Positions 10,615 to 18,658 of a stretch of 64,000 nucleotides of DNA are shown one piece after another. The stretch spans positions 186,001 to 250,000 of the forward strand of contig NZ_RSAA01000001.1 in the NCBI RefSeq assembly GCF_003931915.1, read 5' to 3'. Position numbers and translations under genes: made by a program. A model generated the notes under the pieces. That model searched no databases. It saw only the letters and a program-made list of their open reading frames with translations, and had not been told where the DNA came from. Source of the stretch: Saccharopolyspora rhizosphaerae. GTDB taxonomy: Bacteria > Actinomycetota > Actinomycetes > Mycobacteriales > Pseudonocardiaceae. Position 1 is the stretch's first letter; each line of letters opens with the position of its first letter.

Positions 10615-10674
10615 ACGCACGACGACAGCGGGGCGTCCTCCTCACCGGGAGGGCGCCCCGCTGTCGTCGTGCGT
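10615..10674. terminator. Bidirectional terminator between hemH and a convergent gene
   Basis: A 21-base perfect inverted repeat (10615-10635 with 10654-10674) encloses a loop with a smaller TCCTCC/GGGAGG stem. It sits between the ends of hemH and the minus-strand gene at 10678 and could stop transcription from both sides. Confidence 0.8.
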
Positions 10675-10677
10675 GGG

Positions 10678-11472
10678 TCAGGAGCGGGTGGCCTGGTCGG
10701 CCAGGACGCGGACCATCTCGGCGACCGAGGCGCGGCGGGCGGCGCGCACGGCGTCGAACAACGGGCGCAGCGCGTCGGTCCGGGCGCGGATGGCCGAGGC
10801 CGAGAGGGCGCCGCCGGGGGAGTCGTCGGTGGCCACCCACAGGATGGCTTCGACCTCGGTGGCGCGCTGCAGGATGCGCAAGGTCCGCTGGGGGATGTCC
10901 TCGGGCCAGTCCGGTGCGGGCTTGGCGGCGATGAACTCGGCGATCTCCTCGCGCACGCCGGGACGCTGCTTGGCCACGCCGAGGTCGATCAGGGCAGTGG
11001 CGGCTTCGCGCATGGCCGAGGCCATGCCGTGCTCGGCCTCGCCGATGGGCAGGTGCTCGGCGGGCGGGAGCTCGCCGGTTTCGAACACCGTCCAGCGCCG
11101 GATGCCCTCGGCGATGCGCTCGGGGACCAGGCCGAGGCCGGCTTCGGGCAGCACGGCGGCTTCGCGGACGCGCATCGCGAGCTTGGAGAACGGGCTGGCA
11201 CCGCCCAGTCCGCGCGCGTCGCCGGGCACGGGCAGCGCCAGTTCGCCGGTGGAGGCACCGGCCTTGCGCAGCGCGGCCAGCAGCAGGGCGGGACCGGCCG
11301 GTGTTTCCTCGGGGCCGGGCAGGTCGAGCCGTGCCGCGAGCTCGTCGTCGGCAGCGCGGAACTCCTGCACCTCACCCCAGGTCTGCAGGGCATCGAGCAC
11401 GTCGTCCGAGGCCGCCGCTCCGTGCAGCCAGGCGGAGGACCAGACAACCAATGTGGCGCTTGGGCATGGCAC
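10678..11472 (-). CDS. Conserved actinobacterial protein of unknown function
   Basis: This 264-residue protein is soluble and rich in Ala, Leu and Glu, with no transmembrane segment and no motif I can name. Its place between hemH and the downstream NfeD/SPFH pair, on the opposite strand, corresponds to Rv1486c of M. tuberculosis, which is also uncharacterised. The GTG at 11472 (PCPSATLVVWSSAWLHG) is chosen because coding character begins there; the frame stays open further upstream, but that part is antisense to the next gene. The ribosome binding site is weak. A function cannot be given. Confidence 0.75.
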   Translation of the reverse strand: MPCPSATLVVWSSAWLHGAAASDDVLDALQTWGEVQEFRAADDELAARLDLPGPEETPAGPALLLAALRKAGASTGELALPVPGDARGLGGASPFSKLAMRVREAAVLPEAGLGLVPERIAEGIRRWTVFETGELPPAEHLPIGEAEHGMASAMREAATALIDLGVAKQRPGVREEIAEFIAAKPAPDWPEDIPQRTLRILQRATEVEAILWVATDDSPGGALSASAIRARTDALRPLFDAVRAARRASVAEMVRVLADQATRS

Positions 11473-11617
11473 GTCGCTAGAGGGTACGGATCGAAAACCC
11501 TTGCTGCGTCCCGGGGGAGGGCCGGTGTGACGCCAACCATGAGGGGCCTCCGGAAGTGATTTCCCGCCCGGCGTGGCGCCGCCACTCAGCGACACGATCG
11601 GATTACCGTGTTCGCTC

Positions 11618-12424
11618 GTGCGGTCGGTTGAGTACGGACGGGACGTCCTCTCGGGTTCGCGGCGCAAGAAGGTGCCGGAGGTCCCCGCGGAACCAGGTCT
11701 GGTGGTCGAGGACGCGGCCAGCGGGTTCTGCGGCGCGGTGCTGCGGGTGGAGAAGGGCAACGTGGTGCTGGAGGACCGGCACGGCAAGCAGCGCCTGTTC
11801 CCGATGCGCCCGGCGGCGTTCTTGTTCGAGGGCAAGCCCGCCACGCTCGTCGAGGTGCGCGAGGCGGCCCCCGCGAGCCCGGCGCGCTCGGCCTCGGGCT
11901 CGGTGAAGGTGGAGGGCCTGCGGGCCCGCACCGCGCGGGGCAGCCGCATCTGGGTCGAGGGCGTGCACGACGCCGAGCTGGTCGAGCGCATCTGGGGACA
12001 CGACCTGCGGGTGGAGGGCGTGGTCGTCGAACCGCTGCACGGCGTGGACGAGCTGCCGGGCCTGCTGGCCGAGTTCGGTCCCGGGCCGGGCCGCCGGGTG
12101 GGGGTGCTGGTGGACCACCTGGTCGCGGGCAGCAAGGAGTCCCGGCTCGTCGAGGGCATCACCGACGAGCACGTCATGATCACCGGCCACCCCTACGTCG
12201 ACATCTGGCAGGCCGTGAAGCCCGCCGCGCTCGGCATCCGGGAATGGCCGCAGGTCCCGCGCGGCGAGGACTGGAAGCGCGGCGTGTGCTCGCGCCTGGG
12301 CTGGGGCGAGCCGGCCGCGGGATGGCGCCGGGTGTTGTCCGCGGTTTCCGAGTTCCGCGACGTCGAGACCCCGCTGCTGGGCGCGGTGGAGCGGTTGATC
12401 GACTTCGTCACCGCTGACGGATGA
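11618..12424 (+). CDS. DUF3097-like protein
   Basis: The 268-residue protein contains the segments PAEPGLVVEDA, RIWVEGVHDAELVERIWG and VEGVVVEPLHGVDEL, which I recognise as typical of the actinobacterial DUF3097 family; the middle part resembles a Toprim-like fold. Its function is unknown. GTG at 11618 gives a start (RSVEYGRDVL) like that of relatives. Another GTG at 11573 would add 15 residues. Neither has a clear Shine-Dalgarno sequence, so a leaderless transcript is possible. It lies head-to-head with the hypothetical gene ending at 10678. Confidence 0.7.
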   Translation: MRSVEYGRDVLSGSRRKKVPEVPAEPGLVVEDAASGFCGAVLRVEKGNVVLEDRHGKQRLFPMRPAAFLFEGKPATLVEVREAAPASPARSASGSVKVEGLRARTARGSRIWVEGVHDAELVERIWGHDLRVEGVVVEPLHGVDELPGLLAEFGPGPGRRVGVLVDHLVAGSKESRLVEGITDEHVMITGHPYVDIWQAVKPAALGIREWPQVPRGEDWKRGVCSRLGWGEPAAGWRRVLSAVSEFRDVETPLLGAVERLIDFVTADG

Positions 12425-12496
12425 GCGCGGATCACACCTTGATCACACGCGGGCATAGGCGAGTGCGTTGACGGGCCCGCGTGCCACGATGGATCT

Positions 12497-12928
12497 ATGA
12501 CTCCTGCGCTGCTGTGGCTGATCGCCGGGGTGCTGCTGGTCGGCGCTGAGGCCCTCTCCGGGGACTTCGTGCTGGTCATGATCGGTGCCGCGGCTCTGGG
12601 GGCTGCCGGTAGTTCGGCGCTGGGCATGCCGTTGGGCGTGGACGTGGCGGTGTTCGCGGTGCTGGCCCTGGGTCTGGTGCTGCTGGCCCGGCCGGCGCTC
12701 AAGAAGCGGATGGACGTGCAGCGGGAGCTCAAGACCAACGTGGACGCCCTGGTCGGCAAGCACGCCGTGGTGGAGTCCACAGTGGATGCGCAAGGTGGTC
12801 GGGTCCGCATCGACGGCCAGTTGTGGTCGGCACGGGCGCTGGACGAGCCCCAGGTTATCGAGGCCGGCCGCACGGTCACCGTCATGGAGATCGCGGGCGC
12901 CACCGCCGTGGTGTGGGCCGAGCCGTGA
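12497..12928 (+). CDS. NfeD-like membrane protein
   Basis: This 143-residue protein has two or three N-terminal transmembrane helices (about 3-22, 25-45, 50-68) and a C-terminal OB-fold region (about 85-143: GKHAVVESTVDAQGGRVRIDGQLW). Short NfeD proteins are encoded next to SPFH/stomatin proteins and form membrane microdomain complexes with them. The stop lies 14 bases before the SPFH start, so the two are probably cotranscribed. The mycobacterial counterpart in the same position is Rv1487. Confidence 0.88.
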   Translation: MTPALLWLIAGVLLVGAEALSGDFVLVMIGAAALGAAGSSALGMPLGVDVAVFAVLALGLVLLARPALKKRMDVQRELKTNVDALVGKHAVVESTVDAQGGRVRIDGQLWSARALDEPQVIEAGRTVTVMEIAGATAVVWAEP

Positions 12929-12942
12929 GGAGATGAGGCTTC

Positions 12943-14079
12943 GTGGGGATGGCCGAACTGATCGTGCTGGTGGTCGTGGTGCTGCTGGTGCTCATCGTCG
13001 TGGTCAAGGCCGTGATGGTGGTGCCGCAAGCGCAGTCGGCGGTGATCGAGCGGCTGGGCCGCTTCCGCACCGTCGCGCAACCGGGGCTGAACCTGCTGGT
13101 GCCGTTCTTCGACCGGGTGCGGGCGCGCATCGACCTGCGCGAGCAGGTCGTGTCGTTCCCGCCGCAGCCGGTGATCACCCAGGACAACTTGACCGTCTCG
13201 ATCGACACGGTGGTCTACTTCCAGGTCACCGACGCGCGGGCCGCGGTCTACGAGATCTCCGACTACATCGTGGCGGTGGAGCAGCTGACCACCACGACGC
13301 TGCGCAACGTGGTCGGCGCGATGAGCCTGGAGGAGACGCTGACCTCCCGGGACGCGATCAACACCCAGCTGCGCGGGGTGCTCGACACCGAGACCGGCCG
13401 GTGGGGCATCCGGGTCGCCCGCGTCGAGCTCAAGGCGATCGACCCGCCGCCGTCGATCAAGGACTCGATGGAGAAGCAGATGCGCGCCGACCGGGAGAAG
13501 CGCGCGATGATCCTCAACGCCGAGGGCACCCGGGAATCGGCGATCAAGACCGCTGAGGGTCAGAAGCAGTCGGCCATCTTGGCGGCCGAAGGTGAGAAGC
13601 AGGCGGCGATCCTGGCCGCTGAGGCCGACCGGCAGTCCAGCATCCTGCGGGCGCAGGGTGAGCGGGCCAGCCAGTACCTGCAGTCGCAGGGCCAGGCCAA
13701 GGCGATCGAGAAGGTCTTCGCGGCGGTCAAGCGCTCCAAGCCCACCCCGGAGCTGCTGGCCTACCAGTACCTGCAGACGCTGCCGCAGATGGCCCAAGGC
13801 GACGCCAACAAGGTGTGGGTCGTTCCCAGCGACTTCGGCAAGTCCCTGGAGGGCTTCGCCCGCATGCTCGGCGAACAGGGCGAGGACGGCGTCTTCCGCT
13901 ACGAGCCGCCGGAGGAGACCCCCGACGCCCCGCCGGCCGAGGCCGTGGAGGAGTCGGTGCAGTCCTGGTTCGACACCTCCACCAACCCGGAGGTGGCCGA
14001 GGCGGTGCGCGCCGCGGAGGCGGTGGCTCGCAAGGAGGTCCCGCCGGCCAACGTCTCCCAGCCGCCCGAACAGCTCTGA
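12943..14079 (+). CDS. SPFH/band 7 (stomatin-like) protein
   Basis: This 378-residue protein has an N-terminal membrane segment (about 4-24) and an SPFH domain (about 25-190; VPQAQSAVIERLGRF, GLNLLVPFFDRV). An alpha-helical Glu/Ala-rich part with repeated AEG/AxA units (about 190-260) and a variable acidic tail follow. These proteins oligomerise in membranes and are thought to act with NfeD partners. GTG at 12943 or ATG at 12949 could start translation; AGGAGATGAGG precedes both. The partner NfeD gene is immediately upstream. Confidence 0.9.
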   Translation: MGMAELIVLVVVVLLVLIVVVKAVMVVPQAQSAVIERLGRFRTVAQPGLNLLVPFFDRVRARIDLREQVVSFPPQPVITQDNLTVSIDTVVYFQVTDARAAVYEISDYIVAVEQLTTTTLRNVVGAMSLEETLTSRDAINTQLRGVLDTETGRWGIRVARVELKAIDPPPSIKDSMEKQMRADREKRAMILNAEGTRESAIKTAEGQKQSAILAAEGEKQAAILAAEADRQSSILRAQGERASQYLQSQGQAKAIEKVFAAVKRSKPTPELLAYQYLQTLPQMAQGDANKVWVVPSDFGKSLEGFARMLGEQGEDGVFRYEPPEETPDAPPAEAVEESVQSWFDTSTNPEVAEAVRAAEAVARKEVPPANVSQPPEQL

Positions 14080-14141
14080 TCGGACCTCCCGGACCGCCCT
14101 GGACGGCGGTGCGGGTGGCTAGCACGAACACGACGTGAGCA

Positions 14142-14183
14142 GGCGAGGGGCCGGACATCCCGTGAGATGTCCGGCCCCTCGCC
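14142..14183 (+). terminator. Hairpin terminator after the SPFH gene
   Basis: An 18-base perfect stem (14142-14159 with 14166-14183) with a six-base loop lies about 60 bases after the SPFH stop. There is no U-run. The rest of the gap to 14579 holds no recognisable gene apart from the second dyad at 14328-14379. Confidence 0.75.
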
Positions 14184-14327
14184 CTCGCAAGGGCGACACG
14201 GCCCACCCACGAGCGACGTGTCCCGGTCTGCCGCAACGGCGCGAACACCGCCCGCCGCAAGGCCTCCGGCCACGACTACGCCCCTCCCACGGCTGACCCG
14301 AGGCACCCGGAGGCCGCCTGCCTTCGA

Positions 14328-14379
14328 ACTTCTCGCGAAGTTCGACCCGGGACTTCGAGGGTCGAACTTCGCGAGAAGT
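14328..14379. repeat. Nested 21-base inverted repeat
   Basis: Two perfect 21-base arms (14328-14348 and 14359-14379) flank a 10-base loop. The left arm also contains its own dyad, CGAACTTC / GAAGTTCG around TCGC. The core TTCTCGCGAA resembles the CTTCGCGCGAA found in the loop of the hairpin at 38923-38974. The element lies between the convergent SPFH and PAS genes, so it may act as a second terminator or be a dispersed palindrome. Confidence 0.55.
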
Positions 14380-14579
14380 GGGAATCGTCGCCACCCGGAG
14401 CGGCGCTCTGAGCTGTGGGAACGGGTGTTCCTCGGGTCCGTCGGTCGTCCGTTGGGGGTGGTGGTGTCCCTCCCCGTGGGAGGCTTCAGCCTTGGGGGAG
14501 GGACGTGTCCCGGTGGCGGTGCCGGGTGGTCCGGCGGCTCCGGTAGGCGGTGATCAGCTCCGCTGGGTCGCGATGTCCG

Positions 14580-14993
14580 TCATCCGGCGCCGGGGCCCAC
14601 TCGTTGCGCAGGGGCCGGTTCGGTGGCCACGGGGGTGAACGGCTCCGCGTCGTCGCGTGCGGGGGCGTACGTGGCCACCGCGCCCAGGGCGTGGCCGTAG
14701 GGGTCGCGCAGCACGCTGAACACGCCGGGGAAGACCCGGATCTGGCCGTCGCGGCAGGTCACCGGCAGGTGCAGGGGTGTGCCGTCGAGGTCGGCGTGGG
14801 CCGCGTCCATGGCGCGGTAGTAGCCGGCCCAGTGCGCCTGCTGGAAGTCCGGGGGCACGATCAGGTCGAGCGAGGCGCCGACGGCCTCGCCGGCGGGGTG
14901 GCCGAACAACAGCTCGGCGTCGGCGTTGAAGTGCTGGATCGTGCCGCTGGGGTCGGCGATCACCACGGCCGACCGGTCGTCGAAGTCGTTCAT
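14580..14993 (-). CDS. Stand-alone PAS domain protein
   Basis: This 137-residue protein is essentially one PAS fold: AVVIADPSGTIQHFNADAELLFGHPAGEAVGASLDLIVPPDFQQ..., then a basic/aromatic segment and PYGHALGAVATY. There is no kinase, GGDEF or DNA-binding domain, so it may sense a ligand or partner and signal through protein contact. The ATG at 14993 is chosen because PAS similarity starts there; an open frame continues upstream to 15104 without coding character. The downstream tail is Pro/Ala-rich. The dyad repeat copy B lies in its upstream region. Confidence 0.75.
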   Translation of the reverse strand: MNDFDDRSAVVIADPSGTIQHFNADAELLFGHPAGEAVGASLDLIVPPDFQQAHWAGYYRAMDAAHADLDGTPLHLPVTCRDGQIRVFPGVFSVLRDPYGHALGAVATYAPARDDAEPFTPVATEPAPAQRVGPGAG

Positions 14994-15061
14994 GGTCGAT
15001 ATGGTGGAGGTCCTCTGATGATCTCGCCCTCTGGAGAACACTTTCCAGTGTTTTAGTACCT

Positions 15062-15101
15062 CTATCTCTTCAGTGTCAGCTGAAATCGATGCTCCGCATC
15101 G
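15062..15101. repeat. Dyad repeat, copy B
   Basis: CTATCTCTTCAGTG, TCAGCTGAAATC and GCTCCGCAT match copy A at 2545-2584 in order and spacing. The inverted repeat is shorter here (TTCAG/CTGAA). It is about 70-110 bases before the PAS gene start and just after the end of the GntR gene. Confidence 0.5.
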
Positions 15102-15135
15102 CACTCCCCCGCGACCGTGACAGTCGAAGACCGCT

Positions 15136-15810
15136 TCAGGCGACGGTGGGGTTCAGGTAGGAGCCTCCGGCGATGCCGAGGGCGTGGACGGTGCCCAGCA
15201 GGTGTTCGCGCAGCTGCTTCTTGGCCTGCTCGGCGTCGCCGTCGGAGAGGGTCTCGGCGAGCTGGGAGTGCTGGCGGGTGATGCGTTCGCGGGCCGAGTG
15301 GGTGCGGGCGGTGGAGGTGATGCGCATCTGCTTGTCGCGCAGCGTGTTGTAGAGGTCGGTGACCACCGGGTTGCCCGCGGCGCTGACCAGCGTGGCGTGG
15401 AAGCCGCGGTCGGCGACGTGCATCTCGGCGTCGGTGAGGTCGGCGCCGTCGCAGGCGGGGTGCGCGGCCAGTTCCCGTCCGACGGCGGCCATCGCCTCGG
15501 TGCCGTCGATGGCGAGCTTGTCGATGGCGAAGCTCTCCAGGGCCAGGCGGGCTTCGATCACGGCGCGGGCCTCGTCCGCGCTGACCGGTACGACGAGGGC
15601 GCCGCGCTTGGGGTAGAGCTTGAGGAAGCCCTCCGACTGCAGCCGCAGGAACGCCTCGCGGACGGGAGTGCGCGACATCTGCAGGGCGCCGGCCACTTCT
15701 CCTTCGCTGAGCAGTTCCCCGTCGGGGAAGCTGCCATCGAGGAGTCCGGTCTTGACGTGGTGGTACGCGCGGTCGGCTGCCGGCGTTTCGGGTGCTGTTG
15801 CGCTCGACAC
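15136..15810 (-). CDS. GntR-family regulator, FCD type
   Basis: This 224-residue repressor-type protein has an N-terminal winged helix (about 10-75; LLSEGEVAGALQMSRTPVREAFLRLQSEGFL) and an all-helical FCD ligand domain (about 85-215). His residues there could bind a metal (HVADRGFHATL, ITRQHSQL). The start is GTG. It is divergent from an MFS transporter, with a clear palindrome between them, so autoregulation and control of the transporter are likely. FCD ligands are usually small carboxylates. Which one is not predictable. Confidence 0.9.
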   Translation of the reverse strand: MSSATAPETPAADRAYHHVKTGLLDGSFPDGELLSEGEVAGALQMSRTPVREAFLRLQSEGFLKLYPKRGALVVPVSADEARAVIEARLALESFAIDKLAIDGTEAMAAVGRELAAHPACDGADLTDAEMHVADRGFHATLVSAAGNPVVTDLYNTLRDKQMRITSTARTHSARERITRQHSQLAETLSDGDAEQAKKQLREHLLGTVHALGIAGGSYLNPTVA

Positions 15811-15833
15811 GTGAGCATCGTACTTCCACCCCT

Positions 15834-15856
15834 CTTGTATCTAAGATAGATACAAG
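15834..15856. promoter_or_regulatory. Probable operator of the GntR/MFS pair
   Basis: CTTGTATCT (15834-15842) and AGATACAAG (15848-15856) are perfect arms around AAGAT. The AT-rich palindrome stands out from its GC-rich surroundings. It sits 24 bases from the GntR start and 28 bases from the MFS start. TTGTAT/ATACAA halves resemble the GT...AC pattern of GntR operators. Confidence 0.75.
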
Positions 15857-15883
15857 TTCTTCCATCACGGGGAGGGGGCGCAC

Positions 15884-17158
15884 GTGTCCACAGCAGTCGA
15901 AGCCGCGCCACCGGAGCACTCCGGTCAGCGGCAACGGAGCGCCGGCCGCACGGCCTGGCTGGTCTGGGGAGTGGGGGCGCTGTGCTACTGCGCGGCGCTG
16001 TTCCACCGCGCCGGGCTGGGCGTGGCCGCTCCGGGTGCCGTGGAGCGCTTCGACGCAGGTCCGGGCGTGCTGGCCCTGTTCTCAGCGCTGCAGCTCGGCG
16101 TCTACCTGGTGCTGCAGATCCCGGCGGGACTGCTGGCCGATCGGCTCGGCCCGCGCAAGGTCATCACCGGCGGCATGGTCGCCCTCGCGCTGGGTTCGGC
16201 GGTGTTCGCGTTGAGCGGGTCGATCGTCGGCGGCCTCACCGGGCGCATGCTCATCGGGTTCGGTGACGCGTTCATGTTCACCAACGTGCTGCGGCTTGCC
16301 GCGCACTGGTTTCCGCCGCAGCGCTACGGCAAGGTCGCCGCGCTGACCGGTCTGGCCGGTGGTCTGGGTCAGGTCATCGCGACGCTGCCGCTGAGCCTGT
16401 CGCTGCACTCGCTGGGCTGGGTGCCGACCTTCCTCGGCGCTGGGGCGCTGACGGCCGCGCTCTGCCTGGCGGCCGCGCTGGTCATCCGCGACCGGACTCC
16501 CGCCGCGCGGCAGGAGCAGGCCGAGCCGGTGAGCGAGCGGGTGCGCCAGAGCCTGCGGGTGGTGGTCGCCCAGCGGGGGACGAAGCACTCCTTCTGGACG
16601 CACTTCGTGCTGATGGCGCAGTTCGTTGCGGTCACCACGCTGTGGGGTGGCCCGTGGCTGAGCTCGGCGCAGGGGCACGGTCAGTCGGAGATCGGGTCGC
16701 TGCTGCTGGTCAGCGTGCTCGGGTTCATCGCGGGTTCGTGGTTCGCCGGGCAGTACGTTTCGGGGCGTGCGCGTCGCCGTGAGCGCTACACCTTCGGGTT
16801 GTCCGTGGTCGTCGTGGTCGTGTGGGCGGTCCTGGTCGGGTGGCCGGGTGTGCTGCCGCTGCCGGTGCTGGCGGTGGCCTTGGCCACGGTCGGTGTGGCC
16901 GGGGGTGCGGCGATGCTGGCCTTCGACGGTGCGCGGTTGGCCAACGCCGAGCACCGCTCGGGCACTGCCACGGGTGTGGTGAACATGGGTGGTTTCAGCG
17001 CGGCGGTGCTGATCCAGTTGCTGGTCGGTGCGGTGCTGGAGCTGGTGTCGGGGATGGATCCGGTGGTGGCGTACCGGTGGGCGTTCGCGCCGGTCGTGGC
17101 GCTGGTGGTGGTCGGCACGGCTGCGCAGTGGTGGCTGCGGGACCGCGCCCTGTGGTGA
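15884..17158 (+). CDS. Major facilitator superfamily transporter
   Basis: This 424-residue protein is predicted to have twelve hydrophobic segments and the MFS loop motif LADRLGPRKVITGG between helices 2 and 3. The N-terminal 25 residues are hydrophilic. The fold resembles anion/carboxylate-type transporters, but no substrate can be named. GTG at 15884 follows GGGGAGGGGG. The gene is divergent from the GntR regulator and 68 bases before an aldehyde dehydrogenase, so uptake and oxidation of one compound may be linked. Confidence 0.88.
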   Translation: MSTAVEAAPPEHSGQRQRSAGRTAWLVWGVGALCYCAALFHRAGLGVAAPGAVERFDAGPGVLALFSALQLGVYLVLQIPAGLLADRLGPRKVITGGMVALALGSAVFALSGSIVGGLTGRMLIGFGDAFMFTNVLRLAAHWFPPQRYGKVAALTGLAGGLGQVIATLPLSLSLHSLGWVPTFLGAGALTAALCLAAALVIRDRTPAARQEQAEPVSERVRQSLRVVVAQRGTKHSFWTHFVLMAQFVAVTTLWGGPWLSSAQGHGQSEIGSLLLVSVLGFIAGSWFAGQYVSGRARRRERYTFGLSVVVVVVWAVLVGWPGVLPLPVLAVALATVGVAGGAAMLAFDGARLANAEHRSGTATGVVNMGGFSAAVLIQLLVGAVLELVSGMDPVVAYRWAFAPVVALVVVGTAAQWWLRDRALW

Positions 17159-17226
17159 GCGCGCGGGGTTAGCCTCGGGTTCGGTGGCGGGCCAACGGCG
17201 GCCGGCCCGGGCTCGGAGGTCGTGCT

Positions 17227-18657
17227 GTGACGGTGTGGGAACTGCGCAACCTGGTGGGCGGCAAGTCGGTGTCCACGGTGGCGGGTGGGACGTTGCCGCT
17301 GGTGGATCCCAGCACCGGTGAGGAGTTCGGAACGGCGCCGCTGACGCGGTGGAGCGATGTCGATGCGGTGATGCCGGTGGCGGCCGCGGCCTTCGAGTTG
17401 TGGTCGCAGACCACGCCGCGGGAGCGGCAGGAGGCGTTGCTGGGGCTGGCCGATGCGGTGGCCGAGCGTGTTGAGGAGCTGGTGCGGGCGGAGTGCCGGT
17501 GCACGGGCAAGCCGTTCGAGGTGGTGCGTGGCAGGGAGTTGCCGATGGCGGTGGACCTGCTGCGCTTCTACGCCGGTGCGGCGCGGGCGGAGGGGGCCAC
17601 GGCGGGTGGTGAGTACCTGCCGGGGCACACCTCGTTCGCGCGGCGTGAGCCGATCGGGGTGTGCGCGGCGGTGACGTCGTGGACGCATCCGTTGTTGCAG
17701 GCGGCGGCGAAGATCGCTCCGGCGTTGGCGGCGGGCAACACGGTGGTGTTGAAGCCGGCGGAGACGACGCCGATCAGCGCGGTGCTGGTGGGTGAGTTGG
17801 CGGGGGAGTTCGTGCCACCGGGTGTGCTCAACGTGGTGTGCGGTGATCGCGACAGCGGTCGGGCGATGGTGGCTCACGGCGTGCCGGGGATGTTCTCGAT
17901 CACCGGGACGGTGCGGTCGGGGATGGAGGTGGCGGGGTCGGCGGCTGCGGACTTGAAGCGGGCGCACTTGCAGTTGGGGGGCAAGGCGCCGGCGGTGGTG
18001 TTCGCGGATGCGGATCTGGAGCGTGCGGCTGAGGGGATCGCGGCGGCGGCGTTCGGGAACGCGGGGCAGAGTTGCACGGCGGCCAGCCGGGTGCTGGTGG
18101 CTGCGGAGGTGCACGAGGAGTTGGTGGGCCGGTTGGTGGAGTGGGCCGGTCGGTTGCGGCCGGGGCCGCCGCAGGACGCGGATGCGGCGTTCGGTCCGCT
18201 CAACAGCTTGGGGCAGTTGGAGCTGGTGCTGGAGCGGTTGGAGCGGTTGCCGTCGCACGCGCGGGTCGTGGCGGGGGGTCGGCGGCGGGGTGAGCGTGGG
18301 TTCTTCTTGGAGGCCACGGTAGTCGACGGTGCGCTGCAGGACGACGAGTTGGTGCAGCACGAGGTCTTGGGTCCGTTGGTGTCGGTGCAGTCCTTCGGGG
18401 GTGAGGACGAGGCGGTGGCGTTGGCCAACGGTGTGCGCTACGGGTTGACCGCGAGCGTGTGGACGCGTGATCACGGTCGGGCGATGCGGATGTCGCGGCG
18501 GTTGCAGGCGGGGACGGTGTGGATCAACACCCACGATTGCCTGGTGGCCGAGATGCCGCATTCGGGGTTCAAGCATTCGGCGTCGGCGCGGGATTTCGGT
18601 GATGACGGGTTGGCCGATTACACCCGCGTCAAGCACGTGATGTCGGCGTGGGAGTAG
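17227..18657 (+). CDS. Aldehyde dehydrogenase family protein with altered active site
   Basis: This 476-residue ALDH-fold protein is closest in layout to gamma-aminobutyraldehyde dehydrogenases. The catalytic Cys is present (C283 in AGQSCTA). The general-base Glu of the usual ELGGK is Gln here (Q249 in LQLGGKAP), and the oxyanion-hole Asn of WNFP/WNYP is Thr (T153 in WTHP). The Q249-C283 spacing of 34 is canonical, so alignment is secure. Canonical activity may be weak, or the protein may serve another role. The GTG start lies 68 bases after the MFS gene; the stop is one base from the end of the convergent amidase. Confidence 0.85.
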   Translation: MTVWELRNLVGGKSVSTVAGGTLPLVDPSTGEEFGTAPLTRWSDVDAVMPVAAAAFELWSQTTPRERQEALLGLADAVAERVEELVRAECRCTGKPFEVVRGRELPMAVDLLRFYAGAARAEGATAGGEYLPGHTSFARREPIGVCAAVTSWTHPLLQAAAKIAPALAAGNTVVLKPAETTPISAVLVGELAGEFVPPGVLNVVCGDRDSGRAMVAHGVPGMFSITGTVRSGMEVAGSAAADLKRAHLQLGGKAPAVVFADADLERAAEGIAAAAFGNAGQSCTAASRVLVAAEVHEELVGRLVEWAGRLRPGPPQDADAAFGPLNSLGQLELVLERLERLPSHARVVAGGRRRGERGFFLEATVVDGALQDDELVQHEVLGPLVSVQSFGGEDEAVALANGVRYGLTASVWTRDHGRAMRMSRRLQAGTVWINTHDCLVAEMPHSGFKHSASARDFGDDGLADYTRVKHVMSAWE

Positions 18658-18658
18658 G

